The position numbers and the translations under genes are program-made. A stretch of 64,000 bases of DNA, taken from Deroplatys truncata (lineage: Eukaryota; Arthropoda; Insecta; Mantodea; Mantidae). The DNA lies in NCBI GenBank assembly GCA_030765065.1, contig CM060984.1:2840325-2904324 (forward strand), given 5' to 3'. This document shows positions 28,200 to 40,490 of the stretch, in pieces (positions within the stretch are counted from its first letter, which is position 1; every line of letters begins with the position of its first letter). The notes beneath the pieces were generated by a model, which worked only from the letters and a program-made list of their open reading frames with translations, searched no databases and was not told the origin of the DNA.

Positions 28200-29500
28200 C
28201 CACAAGGGATTATAGTTTAGGGTATATAGCTGAGAGGGACTCTACGAAATATGGGGGATATTTTATGAATTCTACCTCGCGAGAGAGGAACCACAAGGGA
28301 CCATAGTTTAGGATTTATTGCTAAGAGGGACTATTCGACATATAGGGTATATTTTATGACTTCTATCTCGCGAGAGAGGATCCACAAGGGACCATAGTTT
28401 AGGGTATATAGTTGAGAGGGACTCTCCGAACTATGGGGGATATTTTCTAACAACTACCTCGCGAGAGAGAAACCAGAAGCGACTATAGTATAAGATATAT
28501 AGCTGAGAGGGACTCTTGGACCTATAGAGGATATTTCATGAGTACTTCGCAACGAGAGAGGAACCAGAAGGGACTATAGTATAAAATATACAGCTGAGAG
28601 GGATTCTTTGAACTATGGGGGATATTTTATGACTACTACCTCGCGAGAGAGAGGCACCATAAGGGACTTTAGTACAAGATATAAAGCTGAGATGGACTCT
28701 ATGATCTTTGGGGATATTTTATGATTACTACCTCGCGAGAGAGGAAACAGAAGGGACCATAGTATAGGATATATAGCTGAGAGGGACTCTTTGAACTGTG
28801 GGAGATATTTTACGACTACTACCTTGCGAGAGAGGAAACAGAAGGGACCATAGTATAGGATATATAGCTGAGAGGGACTCTTTGAACTATGGGAGATATT
28901 TTACGACTACTACCTTGCGAGAGAGGAAACAGAACGGACCATAGTATAGGATATATAGCTGAGAGGGACTCTTTGAACTATGGGAGATATTTTACGACTA
29001 CTACCTTGCGAGAGAGGAAACAGAAGGGACCATAGTATAGGATATATAGCTGAGAGGGACTCTTTGAACTATGGGAGATATTTTATGACTACTACCTCGC
29101 AAGAGAGGAACCAGAAGGGAATACAGTATCAGATATATAGCTGAGAGGGACTCTTCGACCTATAGGGGATATTTTATGACTACTACCTCGCAAGAGAGGA
29201 ACCAGAAGGGACTACAGTATAAGATATATAGCTGAAAGGGACTCTTCGACCTATAGGGGATATTTTATGACTACTACCTCGCGACAGATGAACCATAAGG
29301 GACTATAGTATAAGATATATAGCTGAGAGAGATTCTTTGAACTATGGGGGATATTTTATGGTTACTACCTCGCGAGAGAAGAAACATAATGGACTTTGGT
29401 ATAAGATATACAGCTGAGAGGGACTCTTTGAACTATGGGGGATATTTTATGATTACTACCTCACGAGAGAGGAACCACAAGGGACAATAATATAGCGTAT
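28200..29500. repeat. Same GCTGAGAGGG subfamily, block 3, with single-monomer amplification
   Basis: This block matches the subfamily at 20,300-22,000 but is shorter. From 28,741 to about 29,100, four successive 91-bp monomers share the private variants GAAACAGAA, GGACCATAG, GGGAGATATTTTACG and CTACCTTGCG. They start at 28,741, 28,832, 28,923 and 29,014. This is a small local expansion of one variant monomer. Confidence 0.85.
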
Positions 29501-32500
29501 ATAGCTGAAAGGAACTATGCTATCTATGCGGGATACTTTATAGCTCCTATCCCACGAGGGAGGACACTTAAGGTACTATATTACACGTTATATAGTCGAG
29601 AGAGACTCTGCGACCTATGGAGCTATTTCACGGCTACTTGCTCACGAAAGAGGAACCGCAAGGGACTATAGTATAGGATATATAGTTGAGAGAGTCTCTG
29701 CGACCTATAGGGGATACTTTATGGCTGCTGCCGCACGAGCGGGGAACCACAAGGGACTATAGTTTACGAAATATAGTTGAGAGAGGCTCTGCGACCTATG
29801 AGGGATATTTTTGGATTACTCTCACACGATAGAGGAACCACAAGAGACTATAGCATAGGTATATATTTGAGAGAGACTCTTAGACTTACGGCGGATACTT
29901 TTCGACTGCTTTCCTACAAGAGAGCAACCACAAGGGACTATAGTATAGGATATATATATAGTTGAGAGAAACTCTGCGAACTATTCTGTACTACTTTCCC
30001 ACGATAGAGGAACCACAAGGCACTATAGCATATATAGAGACAGAGACTCTGCGACCTATGGGGGTATTTATATGGTTGGGAGAGCCTCTCCTACCTATGG
30101 GTTATATTTTATAGCTACTACCTCAGGAGAAAGGAACCACATGGGACTATAGTAAAGGTTATATAATTAAAAGGGGCTCTGCGACCTATGGGGGATATTT
30201 TATGGCACGAGCGAGGAACCACAAGGGACTATAGTATAGGATGTATAGTTGTAAGGGATTTTGCGACCTATGGGGGATATTGTATGGCTACTACCTCACG
30301 AGAGAGGAACCACAAGGAACTATTGTACAGGATGTATAGTTGAAAGGGAGTTTGCGACCTATGTGGGATATTGTATGGCTACTACCTCAGGAGAGAGGAA
30401 CCACAAGGAATTATTGTACAGGATGTATAGTTGAAAGGGAGTTTGCGACCTATGGGGGATATTGTATGGCTACTACCTCACGAGAGAGTACACACAACGG
30501 AGTATAGTATAGGTTATATAGTGAGAGGGAGTATGTGACCTATGGGGGATATTTTATAGCTACTACGCTATGAGAGAGGTACCACAAGGGTCTATAATAC
30601 AGGATATATAGTTGAGAGACACTATGCGACATATGGGGGATATTTTATGGGCACTACCTTAAGAGAGAACCACAAGGGACTATAGTACAGGATATCCAGC
30701 TGGGAGTGACAATGAGACCTATGGGGCATATTTTATTTCTAGTAGCTCACGAAAGAGAAACCACAATTGACTATAGTACAGGGTATTTGTAGTAGAGAGT
30801 GACTCTGCAACATATGGGGAATATTTTATGGCTAAAACCTCACGAGAGAGGAACCAGAAGGGACTATAATAAAGGTTATATAGTTGAGAGAGACTGTGCA
30901 ATATATGGGGGACATTTTATGGCTACTACCTAACGTGAGAGGAACCTGAAGGGACTATTGTATAGGTTATATAATTGAGAGAGACTGTGCAATATATGGG
31001 GGACATTTTATGCCTACTACCTCACGTGAGAGGAACCGGAAAGGACTATAGATTAGGTTATATAATTGAGACAGACTATGCAATATATGGGAATATTTTA
31101 TGGCTACTACCGCACGAGAGAGGAACCACAAGGGACTATATTATAGGTTATATGGTTGAGAGAAACTTTGCCACATATGGTGGATATTTTATGGCTACTA
31201 CCACACGAGAGAGGAACCACAAGGGACTATGTTATAGTATATATAGTTGAGGTATACTCTGCGAAATATGCGGGATATTTTATGGCGACTATCCCAAGAG
31301 AGAGGAACCACAAGAGACACTGAATAGAATATATAGCTGAAAAAGTTCTCTGCGAACAATGGGGATATTTTTTTACTACTATCTCACGAGAGAGGAACCA
31401 CAAGCGACTATAGTATAGGATATATAGTTGACAGAGACTCTGCGACCTATGGAGAATATTTCATGACTACGACCCCACGAGAGCGGAACTACAGGGGACT
31501 ATTGTATAATGTATATAGTTGAGAGATACTCTGCGAGCTATGAGGAATATTTTATGGCTATGACTCACGAGAGAGGAACCAGAAGGGACTTTAGTATAGG
31601 TTATATAGTTGAGAGAGACTCTGCAATATATGGGGGACATTTTATGGCTACTACCTAACGTGAGAGGAACCTGATGGGACTATTGTATAGCTTATATAGT
31701 TGAGAGAGACTGTGCAATATATGGGGGATATTTTATGCCTACTACCTCAAGTGAGAGGAACCGAAAGGGACTATAGTTTAGGTTATATAATTCAGATAGA
31801 CTGCGCAACATATGGGGGATATTTTATGGCTACTACCGCAAGTGAGAGGAACCGGAAAGGACTATAGTTTAGGTTATATAATTGAGAGAGACTGTGCAAC
31901 ATATGGGGGATATTTTATGGCTACTACCTCACGTGAGAGGAACCGGAAAGGGCTATAGTTTAGGTTATATAATTGAGAGAGACTCTGCAATATATGGGAA
32001 TATTTTATGGCTACTACCGCACGTGAGAGGAACCGAAAGTGTCTATAGTTTAGGTTATATGATTGAGAGAGACTCTGCAATATATGGGGGATATTTTATG
32101 GCTACTACCTCACGAGAGAGGAATGAGAAGGGACTATAGTGTAGGTTATATAGTTGAGAGAGACTCTGCAATATATGGGGGATATTTTATGGCCACTACG
32201 TCACGTGAGATGAACCAGAAAGGAATATAGTATAGGATATATTGTTGAGAGAGTCTCTGCAATATAGGGGGAATATTTCATGGCTACTACCTCACGAGAG
32301 AGGAACCACAAGGGACTATATTATAGGTTACATAGTTGACAGAGACTCTGCTACTAATGGTGGATATTTTATGACTACTACCTCTCGAGAGAGGAACCAC
32401 AAGGGACTATAGTATAAGTTATATGGTTGAGAGAGACTTTGCCACATCTGGTGATATTTTATGGCTACTACCACACGAGAGAGGAAGCACAAGGGACTAT

Positions 32501-33749
32501 GTTATAGTATTTATAGTTGAGGTAGACTCTGCTACTTATGGGGGATATTTAATGACTACTACCTCACAACAGAGGAATTACAAGGGACTATATTATAGGT
32601 TATATAGTTGAGATAGACTCTGCGTCCTATGGGGAATATTTGTGACTGCTTTCCAAACGAGGTAGGAATCACAAGGGACTTTACAATCTATATATATTTG
32701 AGAGAACGCTGCGATCTATGGGGAATATTTTACGACTACTTTCCCACGACAGACTAACCACAAGCGATTAGAGTATAGCATATATATGGTTGGGAGAGCC
32801 TCTCCTACCTATGGGTTATATTTCATAGCTACTACCTCAGGAGAAAGGAACCACATGGGACTATAGTAAAGGTTATATAATTAAAAGGGGCTCTGCGACC
32901 TATGGGGGATATTTTATGGCTACTACCTCACGAGGGAGGAATTGCAAGGCTCTATACTACAGGATATATAGTTGAGATAGACCCTGCGACCCATGGGGAA
33001 TATTTTATGTCTACCACTTCAGGAGAAAGGAACCACAGAGGACTATGGTATAGGATATATAGTTGAGAGAGACTCTGCGACCTATGGGGAATTTTTATGG
33101 CTACGACCCCACGAGAGAGGAACCAAAAGGGACTATAGTATAGGATATATAGTTGAGAGAGACGTTTCAACCTATGGGGAATATTCTATGGCTACTACCT
33201 CACGAGAGAAGAACCATAAGTGACTATAGTATAGCTAATAGTTGAAAATCGTTTCTGCGAAAAATGGGGATATTTTATGACTCCTATCTCAGGAGAGAGG
33301 AATCACAATTGACTATAGTATAGGACATATAATTGAGAGGGACTCTGCGACATATTGGGGATATTTTATGATTAAATTTACTACGAGAGGGGAACCACAA
33401 GGGACTATAGTATAGGATGTATAGTTAAGAGGGAATCTAGGACCTATGGGTGATACTTTATCACTAACTTCCCACGAGAGAGGAAACACAAGGGACTATA
33501 TTATAGGGTATATCCTTGAGAGGGAGTCTGCGACATATGGGGATATTTTCCCATGAAAGAGGAACCTCATACAACTATGGTATAGGATATATAGTAGAGA
33601 GGGGGCTATGATTCCTATCGGAGATATTCTATGACCTTTTTCATAAAGGAGAGGATCCAGAAGGCACTATAGTATAGGGTGTATAGTTGAGAGAGGCTCT
33701 GCAACATGTGGGGGTTATTTTCCCATGGAATATAGTATACAGTATAATG

Positions 33750-35450
33750 TTGAGAGGGACACCGCTACCTATGGGGGATATTTTATGACTACTACCTTGC
33801 GAGAGAGGAACCAGAAGGGACTATAGTATAAGATATATAGCTGAGAGGGACTCTTTGAGCTATGGGGAATATTTTATGATTACTGCCTCGCTAGAGAGGA
33901 ACCAGAAGGGATTTTAGTGTGAGATATACAGCTGAGAGGGACTCTTCGACATATGGGGGATATTTTATGACTACTACCTCGCAAGAGAGGAACCATAAGG
34001 GACTATTGTATAAGATATACAGCTGAGAGGGACTCTTTGAACCATGGGGGTATTTTATGACTAGTACCTCGCGAGAGAGGAACCAGAAGGGACTTTACTA
34101 TAACACATACAGTTGAGAGGGACTCTTTGAACTATGGGGGATATTGTATGATTACTACTTCGCGAGAGGGGAACCATAAGGGACTTTAGTATAAGATATA
34201 CAGCTGAGAGGGTCTCTTTGAAACATTGGATACTTTATGACTACTACCTCGCGAGAGAGGAACCAGAAGGTACTATAGTATAAGATATAAAGCTGAGAGG
34301 GACTCTTTGAACTATGCGGGATATTTTATGACTACTACCTCGCAAAAGAGGAACCAGAAGTGACTATAGTATACGATATACAGCTGAGAGGGACACTACG
34401 AACTATGGGGGATATTTTATGACTACAACCTCCCAAAAGAGGAACCACAAGTGACTATAGTATATGATATACAGCTGAAAGGGACTCTTTGAACTATAGG
34501 GGATATTTTATGACTACTACCTCGCAAGAGAGGAACCAGAAGGGACTATAATATAGCGTATATAGCTGAAACGACTTCTGCTATCTATGCGGGATACCTT
34601 ATAGCTCGTATCCCACGATGGAGGAACCTTAAGGGACTATAGTATAGGTTATATACTCGAGAGAGACTCTGCGACCTATAGGGGGATATTTTATGACTAC
34701 TACCTCGCGGGAGAGGAACCAGAAGGTACTATAGTGTAAGATATATAGATGAGAGGGACTCTTTGATCTATGGGGGATATTTTATTACTACTACCTCACA
34801 ATAGAGGAGCTATAAGGGACTATAGTATATGACATACAGCTGAGAGGGGCTCTTTGAACTATGGGGGATATTTTATGACTATTACCTCGCAAGAGAGGAA
34901 CCAGAAGGGACTATAGTATAAGATATACAGCTGAGACGGACTCTTGGAACTATGGGGGATATGTTATGACTACTACCTCGCGAGAGAAACAAGAGGCTAC
35001 TATAGTATAGGATATACAGCTGAGAGGGACTCTTTAAAATATGGGGGATATTTTATGATTACTACCTCGCAAAAGAGGAACCATAAGGGACTTTAGTATA
35101 GGATTTATAGTTGAGAGGGACTGTTTGAACTATGGGGGATATTTTATGACTACTACTTCGCGAGAGAGGAACCAGAAGGGACTATAGTATAAGATATACG
35201 GCTGAGAGGGACTGTTTGAACTATGGGGGATATTTTATGATTATTGCCTTGCAATAAAGGAACCAGAAGGGACTATAGTATAAGATATAAAGCTGAGAGG
35301 GACTCTTTGAACTATGGGGGATATTTTATGAATACTACCTCGCGACAGAGGAACCAGAAGGGACTATAGTATAAGATATAAAGCTGAGAGGGTCTGTTTG
35401 AATTATGGGAGATATTTTATGATTACTACCTCACGAGAGAGGAACCACAA
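33750..35450. repeat. Same GCTGAGAGGG subfamily, block 4
   Basis: Monomers with AGCTGAGAGGGACTCTTTG, CTACCTCGC and CCAGAAGG. One AATATAGCGTATATAGCTGAAA monomer, normally found at the end of this block, also appears inside it at about 34,550, followed by more of the subfamily. A shorter block has therefore been inserted into, or duplicated within, this one. Confidence 0.82.
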
Positions 35451-38390
35451 GGGACTATAATATAGCGTATATATCTGAAAGGAACTCTGCTATCTATGCG
35501 GGGTACTTTATAGCTCCTATCCCACGTGGGAGGAACCTTAAGAGACTATAGTATAGGTTATATAGTCGAGAGAGTCTTTGCGACCTATGGCGGTATTTCA
35601 CAGCTACTTGCCCACGAATGAGGAACCGCAAGGGACTATAGTATAGGATATATAGTTGAGACTGACTCTGCGACTTATGGGGGATACTTTGAGGTTGCTA
35701 CCGCACGAGCGGGGAACTGCAAGGGACTATAGTTTACGAAATATATTTGAGAGAATCTCTGCGACCTATGAGGGATATTTTTGGATTACTCTCACACGAG
35801 AGAGGAGACACAAGAGACTATAGCATAGGGTATATATTTGAGAGAGACTCTTAGACCTACGGCGGATAATTTTCGACTACCTTCCTACAAGAGAGCAACC
35901 ACAAGGGACTATAGTATAGGATATATATAGTTGAGAGAGACACTGCGACCTATTTTGTACTACCTTCCCACGATAGAGGAACCACAAGGCACTATAGCAT
36001 ATATAGAGAGAGAGACTCTGCGACCTATGGGTGTATTTTATGACCACTACCTCACGAGAGAGGAACCACAAGGGACTATAGTATAGGATGTATAGTTGTA
36101 AGGGATTTTGCGACCTATGGGCGATATTGTATGGCTACTACCTCACGAGAGAGAAACCACAAGGGACTATTGTATAGGCTGTATGGTTGAAAGGGATTTT
36201 GCGACCTATGGGGATATTGTATGGCTACTACCTCACGAGAGAGGGCTCACAAGGGACTGTAGTATAGGTTATATACCGAGAGGGAGTATGCGACCTATGG
36301 GGGATATTTTATGGCTACTACCTTATGAGAGTAGTACCACAAGGGACTATAGTACGGATATATAGCTGAGAGAGACTATGCGACCTATGGGGTATATTTT
36401 ATGGGCACTACCTTAAGAGAGAAGAATCACAAGGGACTATAGTACAGGATATCTAGCTGAGAGAGAATGCGACCTATGGGGCATATTTTATTTGTACTAC
36501 CTCACGAGAGAGAAACCACAATTGACTATAGTACAGGATATTTATAGTAGAGAGTACTTCTGCAAAATATGGGGGATATTTTATGGCTAAAACCTCACGA
36601 GAGAGGAACCAGAAGGGACTATAGTATAGGTTATATAATTGAGAGAGACTGTGCAATATATGGGGGATATTTTATGGCTACTGCCTCACGTGAGAGGAAC
36701 CGGAAGGGACTATAGTTTAGGTTATATAATTGAGAGAGACTCCGTAATATATGGGAGATATTTTATAGCTACTACCTCACGAGAGAGGAATGAGAAGGAA
36801 CTATAGTATAGGTTATATAGTTGAGAGAGACTGCCACATATGGGGGATATTTTGTGACTACTACGTCACGAGAGAGGAACCACAAGGGACTATATTATAG
36901 GTTATATAGTTGAGAGAGACTCTGCTACATATGGTGGATATTTTGTGACTACTACGTCACGAGAGAGGAACCACAAGGGAGTATATTATAGGTTATATAG
37001 TTGAGGTAGACTCTGCTACATATGGTGGATATTTTATGGCTACTACCACAAGAGAGAGGAACCACAAGGGACTATATTATAGGTTATATGGTTGAGAGAG
37101 ACTCTGCCACATATGGTGGATATTTTATGACTACTACGTCACGAGAGAGGAACCACAAGGGACTATATTATAGGTTATATAGTTGAGAGAGACTCTGCCA
37201 CATATGGTGGATATTTTGTGACTACTACCTCACGAGAGAGGAACCACAAGGGACTATATTATAGGTTATATAGTTGAGAGAGACTCTGCCACATATGGTG
37301 GATATTTTATGACTACTACCTCACGAGAGAGGTACCACATGGGACTATATTATAGGTTATATAGTTGAGAGAGACTCTGCCACATATGGGGGATATTTTA
37401 TGACTACTACCTCACGGGAAAGGAACCACAAGGGACTATATTGTAGGTTATATAGTTGAGATAGACTCTGCGTCCTATGGGGAATATTTTGTGACTACTT
37501 TCCCACGAGAGAGGAACCACAAGCGATTAGAGTATAGGATATATGGTTGAGAGAGCCGCTCCTACCTATGGGGGATATTTTATGGCTACTGCCTAACGAG
37601 AGAGGAACCACTACGGAATATAGTACAGGATGTATAGTTGAGACTGACTCTGGGTTATATTTTATAGCTACTACCTCAGGAGAAAGGAACCACATGGGAC
37701 TATAGTAAAGGATATATAATTAAAAGGGACTCTGCGACCTATGGGGGATATTTTATGTCTACTTTCTCACGAGAGAGGAATCACATGGTACTATAGTATG
37801 GGATATTTAGTTGAGAGAGTCTTTGCGACCTATGGGGGTATTTTATGGCTACTACCTTCACGAGTGAGGAATTGCAGGGGACTATAATACAGGATATATA
37901 GTTGAGATAGACTCTACGACCCATGGGGAATATTTTATGTCTACCACTTCAGGAGAAAGGAACCACAAAGGACTATAGTATGGGATATATAGTTGAGAGA
38001 GACTTTGCGACCTATGGAGAATATTTTATGGCTACGACCTCACGAGAGCGGAACTACAGGAGACTATTGTATAGGATATATAGTTGAGAGAGACTCTGCG
38101 TCCTATGGGGAATATTTTGTGGCTACGACCCCACGAGAGAGGAACCAAAAGGGACTATAGTATAGGATATATAGTTGAGAGAGACTCTTCGGCCTATGGG
38201 GATATTCTATCGCTACGACCTCACGAGAGAAGAACCACAAGTGACTATAGTATAGGATATGTAACTGAGAGATACTCTGTGACCTATAGGGGATATTTTA
38301 TGCTACTACCTCACGAGAGAGGAACCACAAGGGAGTATAGTATAGTATATATAGTTGAGAGGGTCTCGACGACCTATGGGGGTTATTTTA

Positions 38391-39918
38391 GCTTTAGGCA
38401 AGGATATAAGTTAAGCCCAGTTTTATTTAATTTATAAATAGATGATGTCTTACTAGAAATTGGAAATAATAATAACTGTGCACCAGTAATTAAAAACATC
38501 CAAATTCCAGGACTTCTTTTTGCAGATGCCTAGTGGTAGGATCTATTACAGTTAGTGGTTTAAAACAATTATTACAAGCAATTAATGTATATTGTAAAGA
38601 ATGGAGGTTAAAAGTGAATCAAGAGAAAACATAGATTGCGATATTCAAAATGGGGAAAATTAGGCAAATATGAAAACTGGAAGGGAGAGAATAAAGATTA
38701 CAGGCTCGTGCGTGACTGTATCTATTTAGGAGTAAAAATAGATGGAGGTAATAAATGGGAGAAACAAAAGAAGTTTGCATTGGCAAAAGGTAAAGGGGCG
38801 ATGGCAGCAATTAGAAGCTGCAATATAGAGTACCTAATATAAATTTTAAATGGCTGGAAAAAGTTTATGTGATGGTTGTGGAGGCAAAAATGATGCATGG
38901 TATAGAAATATGGGGATTAGATAGAGGATGGGAAAGTATAGATGAGGTGCACAGGATGTTTTGTAGAGAAATACTAGGGCTACCGAAGTCAATTGTAAGA
39001 CAGGTAGCACAATTAGAAATGGGCAGGGTGGCAACTAAGGGGAAGGTAATGGAAAGAGCTTTGAAATTTTGGTTCAGAACTTTAAATCTACGAAAAAATA
39101 ATGTGTTAAGACAATGTATTGAATACCAAGAGAATAGCTTAATGAATAATGGATGGGTAAGTTAATTACGGAATATTTTGTAGAAAAATGGGTTAGGAGA
39201 CATGTGGAGAAGGAGAGAAAATAACGTGAAAAATGTTTGGAAAAAGGCAAGGAAAAGACTGGAAGATATAGAAATACAAATCATGTTCAGTGAGATTGCT
39301 GAAAAGAGCTCATTAGTTTGTTATAGGCCAATGAAAAATAAATGGGGTAGGGAAAAATATATAGACATAGTAAATAAAGAAGAGAGAGAATCTATTGCAT
39401 GGTTAAGAACCGGAGCATGGAAGCTAAAAGGGCTAAGACAGGGTATTCCTCAGAACCAATGTCCGATATGTGGTGGTAATGAAGACATTGAACACATAGT
39501 ATTTAAGTGCCAAGGAACAGAAAATTGGAGAAAAGAATTTTTTAATAAGAAGTGGTTGAAGGGGGATAGAAATACACTTATAATTGAAATGATATGCAAG
39601 GACGCTAGAAGCATTGGACAGTTTTTGTGTAAAGTAAAAAATAAATGGCTTTGGACAGTGGAAAGAGAAAAGTAAGAGGTAGTGCATCTTACTTTGAATG
39701 GAAAACTATAGTGAATGTGTGATGGTTAAGTAATCAATAAATGAACAGTGAAAAACAAGTGGAAATGGGACATAAAAAAGAGCAAGATAATTTATTGCCA
39801 AGTAATTGTAAAATGTAAATATACTATAGTGATTGTCTACTGAATGAGTGACCAGGGTCAAAGTGCAGTAGACAATCAAATTGTAAAACTCTTAGCACAA
39901 TAAATCCAATAAATCCAA
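38391..39918 (+). mobile_element. 5'-truncated non-LTR retrotransposon (LINE), inactive
   Basis: The insert starts inside the reverse transcriptase domain: FRQGYKLSPVLFNL, then a stop, then IDD, typical of the 'G.RQG.PLSP.LFNL..DD' region of LINE polymerases. About 100 bases on, the active site reads LLFADA followed by a stop; the family has FADD or YADD, so the second catalytic aspartate is lost. Further fragments carry the thumb-like region (YLGVKI, 38,636-38,842), HGIEIWG (38,869-39,165) and a C-terminal CCHC finger. About 240 bp of 3' UTR ends in repeats of AATCCAATA, a usual tail for target-primed elements. The flanks are satellite on both sides. The left flank stops at ATTTTA(GCT) and the right resumes at TACTACCTC, so a few target bases are missing and I see no target-site duplication. 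The clade (R1/Jockey/I-like) is not certain. Confidence 0.85.
39202..39675 (+). pseudogene. C-terminal fragment of LINE polymerase with CCHC zinc finger
   Basis: This 157-codon open frame is the longest intact piece of the LINE. It is basic near the start and ends with a zinc finger of form C-x2-C-x7-H-x4-C: CPIC at residues 87-90, H98 and C103. Many non-LTR retrotransposons (R1, I, Jockey and relatives) carry a finger like this after the reverse transcriptase. The preceding fragment (38,869-39,165) is in the frame of the canonical HG.E.WG region and ends in a stop 37 bases before this frame begins. It is not an independent gene; its first methionine is arbitrary. Confidence 0.75.
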
Positions 39919-40490
39919 TACTACCTCAGGAGAGAGGAACCACAAGGGACTATAGTATAGGGTATATAGCTGAGGGGAGCTCTACTATCTATGCGGGATT
40001 TTTATAGCTACTACCCCACGAGAGAGGAACCACAAGGGACTATAATATAGGTTATATAGTTGAGAGAGATTGCGACCTATGGGGGGATATTTCACGGCTA
40101 CTTACCCACGGGAGAGGAACCGCAAGGGACTATAGAATAGGATATATATTTGAGAGAGACTCTGCGACCTACGGGGGATATTTTATGGCTACCACCTCAC
40201 GGGTGGGGAACCACAAGGGACTATAGTATAGGAAATATAGTTGAGAGAGACTCTGCGACCTATGGGGGATTTTTTTGGACTACTTTCCCACGAGAGAGGA
40301 AACACAAGGGACTATAGCATAGGGTATATCGTTGAGAGAGACTCTGCGACCTATGGGGGATATTTTTCGACTACTTTCCTACGAGAGAGCAACCACAGGG
40401 GACTATAGTATAGGATATATATAGTAGAGAGAGACTCTGTGACCTGTGGGGGATATTTTGTACTACTTTCCCACGATAGAAGAACCACAA
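39919..40490. repeat. Satellite segment between the LINE and the LTR element
   Basis: About six diverged 91-bp monomers. Their order (AATATAGGTTATATAG, then TATTTCACGGCTACTT, then GGAAATATAGTTGAG, then ATTTTTCGACTACTTTCC) parallels the macro-repeat at about 35,450-35,950. The two transposons therefore landed in neighbouring monomers of one macro-unit. Confidence 0.9.

Larger units (their letters stand above)
18986..38390. repeat. Mosaic satellite region with multi-kilobase macro-repeats
   Basis: Diverged monomers of about 91 bp from several subfamilies occur in a repeated order. Single-monomer markers show it: GATAGACTCTGCGTCC at about 18,985, 23,020, 32,615 and 37,460; TATACTACAGGATATATAG at about 19,506, 23,580, 32,953 and (variant) 37,885; CTCTGCAACAT before GGGG at about 20,255, 24,320, 27,990 and 33,695; CAATTGACTATAGTACAGG at about 22,893, 27,415, 30,763 and 36,523; TTTACGAAATATA at about 22,285, 26,630, 29,762 and 35,730. 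Spacings run from about 3 to 10 kb, so units have gained or lost monomers. No gene is supported. Confidence 0.9.
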
